Below, one piece after another: positions 8,048 to 15,415 of a stretch of 35,784 nucleotides of DNA. The position numbers and the translations under genes were made by a program. The stretch lies in NCBI GenBank assembly GCA_937942475.1, contig CALDEP010000451.1:1-35784 (forward strand), written 5' to 3'. Each line of letters starts with the position of its first letter. The first letter of the stretch is position 1. This stretch comes from an uncultured Aureispira sp. Its GTDB lineage: Bacteria; Bacteroidota; Bacteroidia; Chitinophagales; Saprospiraceae. The notes under the pieces were generated by a model that was not told the DNA's origin, did no database searches, and saw nothing but the letters and a program-made list of their open reading frames with translations.

Positions 8048-8136
8048 CAGGGCGATGCCCTTAGAGGTGGTACCAGGGCGATGCCCTTTTATCTTTTGTT
8101 TGTTTTTGTTAGAAATAGTGTCAGGGCGATGCCCTT
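8048..8136. repeat. Triple AGGGC-GAT-GCCCT palindromic repeat
   Basis: Three copies of the 16-mer (C/T)CAGGGCGATGCCCTT occur at 8048-8063, 8074-8089 and 8121-8136. Each holds a perfect 5-bp stem AGGGC/GCCCT around a GAT loop. Spacing is irregular (26 and 47 bp between starts), and the spacers are unrelated except for a partial GGTG/GGTA lead-in to the first two. They look like REP-like elements of the genome. Confidence 0.75.
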
Positions 8137-8221
8137 TTTAAGAATGTTAGACTTAGTTCTAAAAAAAAAACATATTATCAAAAATCGTTAATTATAAATA
8201 GCTTCCTTGTAAGTAAACGAG

Positions 8222-8359
8222 CAAAATAATTTATAGCTAAAAATTTGATTATTTTTAGTGTTAATAAAAGAAGAAAACCGAAGTTTTAGCGTGCTAAAAC
8301 GAGATTTCATGATGAAGAGTAGTGCAAAAAGAATTAGGGTTTGACTATAAATTATTTTG
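8222..8359. repeat. 138-bp nested inverted-repeat element
   Basis: The outer arms, CAAAATAATTTATAG (8222-8236) and its perfect reverse complement (8345-8359), enclose an inner palindrome GTTTTAGC-GT-GCTAAAAC (8283-8300). Size and nesting resemble a non-autonomous miniature element. No coding capacity. It lies 16 bp past the stop of the DUF1330-like gene, so it could also form the 3' structure of that operon's transcript. Confidence 0.6.
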
Positions 8360-8375
8360 AATACTTACTTATCTT

Positions 8376-8666
8376 TTAACTAATATAAGATTCAACCTTT
8401 GAGAAGGCTTTATCTCGAAGTGGAATCAAGGCTTGATAAGCAGTGCTCTCAAAAACCTTGTCTAGAGCTTTTCTATCAGAAAATTGCATAATGGAAACAA
8501 TACTAGGGGTATATTCTCCTATAGAGGCTTCTGATATTTTGTATTTATGGACAGATTGTGCCCCAACTTGTTCATAAAGTTCAGCAACGCCTTTTAGATA
8601 TAGACCTAATGCTTCTTTTTCAGCAGGATTAATTTTAGCAACAATAATTAAATTTACGATACTCAT
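8376..8666 (-). CDS. DUF1330-like dimeric alpha/beta-barrel protein
   Basis: 96 residues. A ferredoxin-like beta-alpha-beta pattern ('IVNLIIVAKINPAEKEALGLYL', 'VSIMQFSDRKALDKVFESTAY', 'LIPLRDKA') matches DUF1330 and related dimeric alpha/beta-barrel proteins. No catalytic residues are known for the family. It is cytoplasmic. It follows nudC by 28 bp on the same strand and is probably the third gene of the hxlR-nudC unit. Stress- or redox-related use is suggested only by context. Confidence 0.7.
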   Translation of the reverse strand: MSIVNLIIVAKINPAEKEALGLYLKGVAELYEQVGAQSVHKYKISEASIGEYTPSIVSIMQFSDRKALDKVFESTAYQALIPLRDKAFSKVESYIS

Positions 8667-8694
8667 AAGCTTATATTTTTGGATGATTAGATGA

Positions 8695-9591
8695 TTATAA
8701 ATGTTCCTTTAACCAAGCCTCAATTAGAAACTTAGAAATGGAACCTTCTTTAGAAATAATTATTTTTTTGTCTTGAACCATTTGCTGTAATTCTTCAGGA
8801 GAAAACCATCTGGCTTCTTTGATTTCATCATTATCAACCGTAAAATCTAGACTTTTACTTTCTGCTTTTAATCCAATCATTATGGTTGCTGGAAATGGCC
8901 AAGGTTGGGAAGCTTGATATTGAATATTGTGAACTTTTAAGTCAACTTCTTCTTGCATTTCTCTAATAGCAGCGTCTTCTAGACTTTCTCCTATTTCAAC
9001 AAAACCAGAAAATAAAGAACAGCGATATCCACCTTCAAGGCGATGCATATTTAGTAGGCAGAGTGGCGTTTGATGGGCTCGTTTGTATTCAATTAGTACA
9101 ATAACGGCAGGATCAATTCTAGGAAAAATAGAATTGGTGCAACTTGGACATTTCCTACTATGACCTTGCTGGTTGCGTTTTGTTTTAGAACCACAAGCCC
9201 CACAGTAAGTATGGCGTTGATTCCAAATCAATAGACCTTGTGTATAAGCTAGTAGAGCAGCATCCTCTGTGCTCAAAAATGACGCTTCTTTTAATCTGAA
9301 TGTGTGGTGCTTGGGTAGTTTTTCTATAGTATCTTTAGAGAAGGCAGACAAGTCGATGCCGTAGATCTCTGTAGTTTTAATTTTTCCAAGAAAGCAGGTG
9401 TATTCTACCTGATCTATAAATTCCTGAGGAATCGTATCAAAATATATATTTTGTTGTGCATCATGCAAAAAGCTTCCTTTGTTATATAAAATAAAAGAAG
9501 AAAAGGTATGCTGAATACTTCTTGTAATATCTCTTGAAATGACGGATCGATTAAAGTCCGAATTGCTATAATATTGAATGTTATTTTTCAT
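8695..9591 (-). CDS. nudC: NAD(H) pyrophosphatase / NADH-capped RNA hydrolase NudC (Nudix)
   Basis: 298 residues. It hydrolyses NADH to NMNH and AMP, and E. coli NudC removes NAD caps from RNA. Seen here: a Zn ribbon with Cys130, Cys133, Cys148 and Cys151; a full Nudix box starting at Gly196, with Glu202, Arg210-Glu211 and Glu214-Glu215; and the NudC-specific SQPWPFP (228-234), which separates it from other Nudix enzymes. The N-terminal domain is divergent, as usual. The gene overlaps the upstream hxlR-type gene by 11 bp (9581-9591), so expression is coupled to the regulator. Finding NudC under an HxlR regulator suggests control of NAD metabolism or RNA decapping by redox or electrophile stress. 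That is inference. Confidence 0.93.
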   Translation of the reverse strand: MKNNIQYYSNSDFNRSVISRDITRSIQHTFSSFILYNKGSFLHDAQQNIYFDTIPQEFIDQVEYTCFLGKIKTTEIYGIDLSAFSKDTIEKLPKHHTFRLKEASFLSTEDAALLAYTQGLLIWNQRHTYCGACGSKTKRNQQGHSRKCPSCTNSIFPRIDPAVIVLIEYKRAHQTPLCLLNMHRLEGGYRCSLFSGFVEIGESLEDAAIREMQEEVDLKVHNIQYQASQPWPFPATIMIGLKAESKSLDFTVDNDEIKEARWFSPEELQQMVQDKKIIISKEGSISKFLIEAWLKEHL

Positions 9592-9922
9592 CTGTTTCTT
9601 TAAAATTTGTTGCCCATTCTCTTGACCACTTTTCCAAAGGGAGGAGTAATAGGAAAATTTCGTTTCCTTTAGCGGTCAGAATGTAACCTTCTACTGTTCG
9701 TTCAATGAGCAGTGCTGCAGTTAATTCTTTTAGTCTTTTATTAAGAGTTGTTGGAGAAATTGATTCGCAACGTTCTTGAAGTGCCCGAAAAGTAGAAGGA
9801 CCTTCTCGGAGTTTCCAAAGGACGCCCATTGCCCAACTTCTGCCTAATAAGTCAAAGAGCGCCATGATATGGTTGCCTGATTTGGAGCCGCGAACAGGTT
9901 TGCCTGGTGTAGGAAATTTCAT
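9581..9922 (-). CDS. HxlR-family (DUF24) winged-helix transcriptional regulator
   Basis: 113 residues with the whole HxlR winged helix: 'LLGRSWAMGVLWKLREGPSTFRAL', 'SISPTTLNKRLKELTAALLIERT' (recognition helix) and the wing 'VEGYILTAKGNEI'. HxlR regulators are homodimeric repressors or activators; the YodB/CatR/HypR branch senses quinones or oxidants through an N-terminal Cys. Here the only Cys is within 'ERCESIS' and the N-terminal sensor Cys is absent, so sensing would have to differ. Two inverted repeats lie over its own promoter (9937-9975), which points to autoregulation of hxlR-nudC-DUF1330. Confidence 0.92.
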   Translation of the reverse strand: MKFPTPGKPVRGSKSGNHIMALFDLLGRSWAMGVLWKLREGPSTFRALQERCESISPTTLNKRLKELTAALLIERTVEGYILTAKGNEIFLLLLPLEKWSREWATNFKETDEK

Positions 9923-9936
9923 AACTTTATTTTTAG

Positions 9937-9984
9937 TGCTACATTAATAGTAGCAAAGCTACATAAAGTGTAGCAAACTCCAAA
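9937..9984 (-). promoter_or_regulatory. hxlR promoter with two operator-like palindromes
   Basis: Reading the minus strand, a -33 TTTG (9984-9981), a 19-nt spacer and a -7 TAGCTTTG (9961-9954) match the Bacteroidota primary-sigma promoter exactly. Two palindromes, GCTAC-N7-GTAGC at 9938-9954 and 9958-9974, have centres 20 bp apart (about two helical turns) and cover the -7 box and spacer. That is the expected place for a repressor dimer pair. The adjacent HxlR protein is the obvious candidate to bind them. The match and spacing are seen directly; binding is inferred. Confidence 0.82.
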
Positions 9985-10482
9985 GCGATTTGCTATTTAT
10001 TCTGGTAAGAGCTTATTAATGGGGGTTATTAATATTAAAGTGCAAGCTCGAATCTTAATAATGGAATTCATGATGTTAAGGATTGTAGCATAAGATGCTG
10101 TGTCCAATTGCTATAAAAAATCGACAAATAAAAATTAGGCACAATTTTGTTAATAATAAAGATATACTTAGAATAGAAATTCTTATTTTAGGTGTGAAAG
10201 CTCTAAATGTATTACTATTTAGTAATTAGTTGTTTAGAGGAGTGGATTTTAAATATGGTGCTCAAAAGAAAAACTAAAACCTTGGAGGGATTGTTTTAAT
10301 CCAAGTTGAATTCTTTGTAAAGGAATAGATTCCTGTAATTTCTATTGAAATATTCTTAATAATAGTTGTATCTTTAGAAGCACTTTACTTTTTTGAATGG
10401 ATACTAGACGCACTTATTTATCTCTAGTAGTCCATAGAATTTGTTATCCAAATTGGACTATTGATCTCAAAACTTTGACCAA
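9985..10482. other. Gene-free divergent region between hxlR and the endonuclease gene
   Basis: No supportable reading frame beyond the hxlR promoter at its left end. For the plus-strand endonuclease the best promoter-like match is TTG at 10345 and TATCTTTA at 10369-10376. Its spacing (21 nt) is longer than usual and its last base departs from TAnnTTTG, so it is weak. No hairpin or riboswitch-like structure was recognised. Confidence 0.4.
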
Positions 10483-11736
10483 ATGTTAAAGCATATCTAT
10501 TGGTTTGTATTTCTTTCTGTACTTGGATGTTCTCCTTCTTTTGGCCAAGTAGAGACCGCAGATTTAATTGCTAATTTAGAAAAAGAAGCCTTAAATTTGG
10601 AAGCCCGTCAAGCAGCTCTGTCCAAGGATTTAGAGGTTTTGCGGCTGAAAAAAATTAAGGAGGATCTTCGTGCAGTAGGACTTCCTGTTGTGTCGGAAGG
10701 AACCAAGAACGAAGTTGTAGAGCATGGCGCTATGATCTTAGGTTATAACGAAACACATGAGCAAGCCAATTGGGTTTTTCATGCTGTTATACCAGCTGTA
10801 AACAAAGGGAATTTGTCTAGAACCAATGATTTTCGTCGAGACTCTTTGGTTTCTACAGGAACTGCCGTCAAAGCAGATTATTGGTACAGTGGTTATGATC
10901 GAGGACATCTAGCACCATCCGCAGATTTTCGTTGGTCGGAACGAGCCATTAGTGAATCTTATGTTTATTCCAATATGGCGCCACAACGCCCTGAGTTGAA
11001 TCGAGAAAAATGGGCAAATTTAGAGAGCTTTGTCCGAAAGCATGTTTGGGTGAAAAATGAACAATTGTTAGTGGTTACAGGACCTATATTTGACGATAAA
11101 ATGGAAACCATTACACAAGGACCAAATGTTGTTTCTATTCCAAAACGATTTTATAAAATAATTTTGGATGTTACAGGAGATGAAAAGAAAGCGATTGCTT
11201 TTGTGATGCCCAATGAATCGTGCAAACAAGCGATGGTCTCTTATGCGGTATCTGTTGATGAAGTAGAGGAAATGACGGGATTAGATTTCTTTTCTAATTT
11301 AGATGAAAGCTTAGAACAAGAGTTGGAATCTAGCTTTGATTTTTCGAAATGGGAGGAATTAAAAGAAGGCGAAATTGGAACTCAAGCACCTTTGAAGTTA
11401 AATGAACGTCCAAAAAATACCCTGAACTCTATGGAGGCAGATTTGTTTATGGACAAAAAAGCTTGTGTTTGTGGAATGGTCGTTTCTACTCGTAAAACAA
11501 ATGGAGGCTCTGTGTTTTTTAATTTTGATGAGAAATTTCCAAATCATACCTTCTCTGGATCGGTATGGGCTAGCAATATTAAAAACTTTAGTTACGATCC
11601 TGAAATTGAATTTTTAGGAAAAAAAATATGTATTACAGGAAAAATAACCGATTATAAAGGGAAACCAACCATGACGGTTGAACATGGGAAAAAGGTTGCT
11701 TTTTTAGATGAGAATGGAAAAGAATTACCACGATAA
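10483..11736 (+). CDS. Secreted DNA/RNA non-specific endonuclease (beta-beta-alpha-Me) with C-terminal OB-like domain
   Basis: 417 residues. The N-terminus is a lipoprotein-type or Sec signal: 'FLSVLGC' gives Cys16, and an alternative cleavage lies at SFG-Q. Residues about 75-290 form a Serratia-nuclease-type domain with the catalytic DRGH motif (139-142, His142) and 'NMAPQRPELNREKW', in which Asn173 is the expected Mg ligand. The enzyme cuts single- and double-stranded DNA and RNA, probably outside the cytoplasm for nucleotide scavenging. Residues about 315-415 ('ACVCGMVVSTRKTNGGSVFFNF', 'ICITGKITDYKGKPTM') look like an OB-fold nucleic-acid-binding module; the combination is uncommon. Residues about 25-65 are predicted helical. 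A small gene follows 13 bp downstream. Confidence 0.88.
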   Translation: MLKHIYWFVFLSVLGCSPSFGQVETADLIANLEKEALNLEARQAALSKDLEVLRLKKIKEDLRAVGLPVVSEGTKNEVVEHGAMILGYNETHEQANWVFHAVIPAVNKGNLSRTNDFRRDSLVSTGTAVKADYWYSGYDRGHLAPSADFRWSERAISESYVYSNMAPQRPELNREKWANLESFVRKHVWVKNEQLLVVTGPIFDDKMETITQGPNVVSIPKRFYKIILDVTGDEKKAIAFVMPNESCKQAMVSYAVSVDEVEEMTGLDFFSNLDESLEQELESSFDFSKWEELKEGEIGTQAPLKLNERPKNTLNSMEADLFMDKKACVCGMVVSTRKTNGGSVFFNFDEKFPNHTFSGSVWASNIKNFSYDPEIEFLGKKICITGKITDYKGKPTMTVEHGKKVAFLDENGKELPR

Positions 11737-11749
11737 AAAGAATTATTTT

Positions 11750-11995
11750 ATGGAAGAAGATACTAACGAACAAAAGAAAGGAAAATACCTAACGCAAGAC
11801 GAATATATGGAACAGGTCTATGAATCTCGTCGATTACTTCGTGTTGAAATTAAGCGATTTATGGAAGAAGAAACAGGAGAAACGTATCAGATGGACGATG
11901 ATTTATATGCTATATTTTATACTTTTACTCCTGCCCAACAACAAAACATTAATGGGAAAATTGCCTTGTTCCAAAAATTCTCCAAAAAACAATAA
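11750..11995 (+). CDS. Small acidic/helical hypothetical protein
   Basis: 81 residues from the ATG at 11750. Earlier in-frame ATGs at 11708 and 11714 overlap the endonuclease gene and give an unlikely Lys/His-rich extension. The product is highly charged (MEEDTNEQKKGKYLTQDEY...), predicted mostly helical, with no signal, membrane segment or Cys. I do not recognise a family. It follows the endonuclease stop by 13 bp on the same strand, so it is probably co-transcribed. A role as a cytoplasmic inhibitor of the nuclease is possible but unsupported by any motif. Confidence 0.6.
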   Translation: MEEDTNEQKKGKYLTQDEYMEQVYESRRLLRVEIKRFMEEETGETYQMDDDLYAIFYTFTPAQQQNINGKIALFQKFSKKQ

Positions 11996-12012
11996 AATTT
12001 AGACTTTATGGC

Positions 12013-12035
12013 GCATTTAATTTAAGATTAAATGC
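12013..12035 (+). terminator. 9-bp stem-loop after the small gene
   Basis: GCATTTAAT (12013-12021) and ATTAAATGC (12027-12035) pair perfectly around a 5-nt loop, 18 bp after the stop of the small gene. There is no T-run, so intrinsic termination is uncertain. Confidence 0.4.
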
Positions 12036-12112
12036 CTGCAAAATTTCACGAAGTAATAATAGTTCTCACCAAGCTATGAACAATCAGTTAAGAACATCAA
12101 TGATAGAAGACA

Positions 12113-13945
12113 ATGACAAAAAATAAATCTTTTGAGTTTACCCCATTACCTCATTCCCAAAAGATTAGTAACACTTCAGATTTAGCGGTACCCGAAACGC
12201 TTTATTTTAGGACGACAGAAGAGTTTGATCAAGCAGTAGGACAAGATTTTATTGATTATGCCAATAAAATAACGGAACGAGGACAGAAATTTTTGGTTGG
12301 TTTGGCGCATGGTCAATCTCCTGCTGGAGCGTACGAATACATCCTAGAACATTATCACGAAATAAAAAGATCTTCTCTAATTCGATTTACATTTACCAAC
12401 TCTAGACTGAAACGTCAACGTGGTTTGGAAGGTGTCATGGATGCTAGAGCCTTGTTGACAAAAATGTTACGAAGAGGTTTGATTACCAAAGATCAAATTT
12501 TGGGGCGAAGCCTAAACAGAGATGATATTGAGCAATATACAATCGGTTTTAACAATAGCCTGAAAAGCTATCTGGAGGAACATAACAAAGTAGGTTTTGA
12601 TTACGTTTTTCTAAGTTTTGACCCAACAGGACGAGTGGCAGCCGTTTCTAGGTATTCAAAAGCCTTTGATTCGGATGAACTGGTCATGATTGTAGATGAT
12701 TTGGGCGAAAAAGAGATTACAGGAACGCCTAGTTTCTTGGCAAAGGCAAAACGGATTGCTTTCTTGGCGACCAAGGCAGATAAACGTCGCCCTTTGGCGT
12801 GGTTGTATTATCGTTGGGGCAAAGCGAATGAAAGTCCAAGTTTTTTGCGCCATATTGATAATGTGGAGGAGCGAATGACGGTATTTATTGATGATAAAGC
12901 CTTGACTTGGCCGCAAATTGAAATTGTTCGTCAATCGACTTATGGATCAAGTACCATTCGATTGGATTTTGCAAAGCCTTATGATGAACATGCAGAAGAA
13001 AAACTACCTGTTGTATTATTGATTCATGGCTTTTTGGGTCTAAATTCTTTTGATAGTATTTTGGCAGCAATGCCGACCCATCAATGTATTGGTGCAGCGA
13101 TGCATTATGGTTCTATTCCACACGATTTACCACCCAAACTTTATTCAGATCATGTTGTAAAAAACATCAATGAAGTGGTTACCTATTTTGGAGAAAAAGG
13201 ACATTCTGTCTATATCTTTGATCATTCTATGGGGAATACCTATTTTATGTTAATGGATAGGGATTACAAAAGTCTACCAGGTATCCAAAAATACTTGTGT
13301 GGTAGAATTGGGGCGAATCCATTCTTTGCAGAGCATGCTAAGCATGCTTTTGTCGGTTTTTTAGACAATGTTTTGTTGCCTGCGGTTTCGTTTCGTAAAA
13401 ATATAGGTGGAAAAACAATGTTAATGACCTTGCGTCGTCTAGTGCCTCTTGATACTCGAAAAGGAGTGAGGAGTAGGGGGATAAAATTAACAGATTTGTT
13501 GATTCGAAAAGATTCTTCAACCCGAGAACGTATTTGGCAAGCTTCAAAAGAGCGTATTCTTTATATTATGACGAATTTAGAATCTGTGCCGCATTTAGAT
13601 CGAATACCCATAGAACGTGCTTTAAGTCGTTTGCCTGCAAAAGTATTTGCGATACAGGTACATGCTGCTTTGTTGGAATCCAAATCGCACGACAAACAAA
13701 CTTCAATGGAAAATATGGCAAAGTATAATGTGCCTATTCTCATTTTGAAAAGTGAAAAAGATGCGATTGCAAAATTCTCCCCCAAATTGCATCAAACGCC
13801 AAACGTAACCATCGTAGATGTAACAAATGAAAAAGAAACGGATTTATTTAGAGAACATCTTTATCATATGGTGCATCCAGAAAAAGCGACCAATATTATC
13901 GTGGATTTTGTAGAAAGAGTGGAAGCGCAGCGGAGAAAAGTGTAG
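12113..13945 (+). CDS. NagB/6-phosphogluconolactonase-like domain fused to an alpha/beta hydrolase
   Basis: 610 residues in two domains. Residues about 25-265 follow the glucosamine-6-phosphate-deaminase/6PGL fold in order: 'FLVGLAHGQSPAGAYEYI' (60-77, in place of the sugar-phosphate loop GSTP), 'FDYVFLSFDPTGRVAAVSR' (162-180, in place of GxGxDGH) and 'ITGTPSFLAKAKRIAFLATKADKR' (202-225). The catalytic Asp/His of the DGH motif and the acidic pair after strand 3 are not conserved, so it probably binds rather than isomerises a ligand. Residues about 280-610 are an alpha/beta hydrolase with oxyanion loop HGFLG (305-309) and nucleophile elbow FDHSMGN (Ser372); a late 'LKSEKDAI' Asp and 'REHLYHMVH' His complete a plausible triad. 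There is no signal peptide. Substrate unknown. It is monocistronic and ends at a bidirectional terminator. Confidence 0.75.
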   Translation: MTKNKSFEFTPLPHSQKISNTSDLAVPETLYFRTTEEFDQAVGQDFIDYANKITERGQKFLVGLAHGQSPAGAYEYILEHYHEIKRSSLIRFTFTNSRLKRQRGLEGVMDARALLTKMLRRGLITKDQILGRSLNRDDIEQYTIGFNNSLKSYLEEHNKVGFDYVFLSFDPTGRVAAVSRYSKAFDSDELVMIVDDLGEKEITGTPSFLAKAKRIAFLATKADKRRPLAWLYYRWGKANESPSFLRHIDNVEERMTVFIDDKALTWPQIEIVRQSTYGSSTIRLDFAKPYDEHAEEKLPVVLLIHGFLGLNSFDSILAAMPTHQCIGAAMHYGSIPHDLPPKLYSDHVVKNINEVVTYFGEKGHSVYIFDHSMGNTYFMLMDRDYKSLPGIQKYLCGRIGANPFFAEHAKHAFVGFLDNVLLPAVSFRKNIGGKTMLMTLRRLVPLDTRKGVRSRGIKLTDLLIRKDSSTRERIWQASKERILYIMTNLESVPHLDRIPIERALSRLPAKVFAIQVHAALLESKSHDKQTSMENMAKYNVPILILKSEKDAIAKFSPKLHQTPNVTIVDVTNEKETDLFREHLYHMVHPEKATNIIVDFVERVEAQRRKV

Positions 13946-13978
13946 TTTTTTTAATAAAAACATGCTTAGATAGAATAG

Positions 13979-14017
13979 AAAAAGCTCTTGTTAACGGAAG
14001 TTAAACAAGAGCTTTTT
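13979..14017. terminator. Bidirectional Rho-independent terminator
   Basis: A 14-bp perfect stem (13979-13992 with 14004-14017) of the AAAAAGCTCTTGTT type has runs of A on one side and T on the other, so it can end transcripts from both directions. It lies between the convergent fusion-hydrolase gene (stop 13945) and the acyl-CoA dehydrogenase gene (stop 14043). Confidence 0.9.
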
Positions 14018-14042
14018 TATATTTTACAGATGTGTTCAGTGC

Positions 14043-15263
14043 TTATTTAAAAGCATTCAAACCTGTTACATCCATTCCTGTAATCAATAAGTGAATGTCG
14101 TGTGTGCCTTCATACGTTAGAACCGTTTCAAGATTCATCATGTGACGCATACAAGGATATTCGTTTGTGATGCCCATTCCACCATGAATTTGGCGTGCTT
14201 CACGAGCAATTTCCAAAGCCATGTGTACATTGTTACGTTTAGCCATAGATACTTGAGCAGGCGTTACTTTTCCTGCATCAAAAAGAGTCCCTAATCTCCA
14301 AGCCAACAATTGAGCTTTAGTGATTTCAGTAATCATTTCCGCTAATTTCTTTTGTGTCAATTGGAATCCAGCGATTGGCTTACCAAATTGTTCACGCTCC
14401 AAAGAATAACGCAAAGCAGAATCATAACAATCTAAACCAGCACCAATGGCACCCCAAGCAATACCATAACGTGCTTTTGTCAAGCAAGACAAAGGTCCTT
14501 TTAGACCTTTTACGTTTGGTAATAATTGCGATTTATGAATGCGAGCATCTTCAAATACTAGTTCACCAGTAATAGAAGCACGCAAAGATAATTTCCCTTC
14601 AATTTTTGGAGCAGAACAACCAGGCGTGTCCATGTCAACGATGACACCACGAACAATACCTTCTTCGTCTTTTGCCCAAACTACGGCTACATCAGCGATA
14701 GGAGAGTTTGTGATCCACATTTTTGCACCATTCAAGATGTAATAATCACCATCTTTTTTGATGTTAGTCGTCATGGAGCTAGGGTCAGAACCAGAGTTAG
14801 GTTCAGTCAAACCAAAACAACCAATCATGTCACCACTAGCCAATTTTGGCAAGTACTTCTCACGATGTTCTTCGCTACCATATCTATAAATAGGATACAT
14901 TACCAAAGAACCTTGAACAGAAGCAGCAGAGCGAATCCCTGAATCTCCACGTTCTAATTCCATCATCATTAAACCATACGTTACTTCATCAGTACCTGCA
15001 CAGCCATACTTTTCTGGAAGACTTGGTCCTAGTGCGCCTAATTCGCCAAGACCTTTGAGTAAGTGTCTTGGATAGATGGCACGCTCGTAAGCGTCTTCTA
15101 TAATTGGACTAACTTCTTTTTTTACCCACTCACGAGTAGCCATTTGAGCAATTTTTTGCTCTTCTGTTAGTAAACCATCCAAATCATAATAATCATGACC
15201 AGCATAACGATCAGTTTTTGCTGCTTTTTTGAATGTTGTGCTATCAACAGTTAAATCTTGCAT
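14043..15263 (-). CDS. Glutaryl-CoA dehydrogenase-like acyl-CoA dehydrogenase
   Basis: 406 residues from the ATG at 15263; a TTG five codons upstream is the only alternative. This FAD-dependent enzyme oxidises, and in true GCDH also decarboxylates, glutaryl-CoA to crotonyl-CoA in lysine/tryptophan breakdown. GCDH-specific marks are present: 'IRSAASVQGSLVMYPI' with Arg111, the glutaryl-carboxylate-binding position; 'CFGLTEPNSGSDP'; 'SLRASITGEL'; 'RQIHGGMGI'; and the catalytic base Glu385 in TYEGTHDIH. Length fits the family (about 390-410). Its promoter may include TAAATTTG (15351-15344), but the -33 box is poor. Nothing nearby belongs to the same pathway. Confidence 0.9.
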   Translation of the reverse strand: MQDLTVDSTTFKKAAKTDRYAGHDYYDLDGLLTEEQKIAQMATREWVKKEVSPIIEDAYERAIYPRHLLKGLGELGALGPSLPEKYGCAGTDEVTYGLMMMELERGDSGIRSAASVQGSLVMYPIYRYGSEEHREKYLPKLASGDMIGCFGLTEPNSGSDPSSMTTNIKKDGDYYILNGAKMWITNSPIADVAVVWAKDEEGIVRGVIVDMDTPGCSAPKIEGKLSLRASITGELVFEDARIHKSQLLPNVKGLKGPLSCLTKARYGIAWGAIGAGLDCYDSALRYSLEREQFGKPIAGFQLTQKKLAEMITEITKAQLLAWRLGTLFDAGKVTPAQVSMAKRNNVHMALEIAREARQIHGGMGITNEYPCMRHMMNLETVLTYEGTHDIHLLITGMDVTGLNAFK

Positions 15264-15415
15264 AGAATAAATTTTCAACGGTTAAATTAGTTCTTTGGGC
15301 GGGCTTGTATTTAATGAACAAAACCCTGCATAAAATGTTGGCGCAAATTTACTAAGAATATATTGATTTGTCTAAAAATGAACCAATATTCTAAAGGAGA
15401 TTCCTTTTTGAGTGT

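Larger units (their letters stand above)
7538..8375. other. 838-bp gene-free region rich in small palindromic repeats
   Basis: No convincing reading frame on either strand. It contains a pair of GGAGC...CGTC hairpins (7893-7966), three copies of a CAGGGCGATGCCCTT hairpin repeat (8048-8136), and a 138-bp nested inverted repeat (8222-8359). The promoter of the HYC_CC_PP gene should lie at its left end, but no clear TTTG-N19-TAnnTTTG match is seen. At its right end it follows the stop of the DUF1330-like gene. Confidence 0.7.

Noticed and set aside
8048-8136. CRISPR-like repeats
   Set aside because: Repeats are only 16 bp, the spacers are of unequal length (10 and 31 bp), and no cas gene is present; REP-like hairpins explain them better.
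9581-9922. A YodB-type quinone-sensing role for the HxlR regulator
   Set aside because: The N-terminal sensor Cys is absent; only one Cys exists and it lies near the recognition helix.
12656-13785. Several antisense or shifted frames within the NagB/hydrolase fusion gene
   Set aside because: They lie wholly inside a gene with good domain evidence and show no family features themselves.
14043-15263. Assignment as a generic short-chain acyl-CoA dehydrogenase
   Set aside because: The Arg111 context, SLRAS and TYEGTHDIH motifs point to the glutaryl-CoA dehydrogenase branch.
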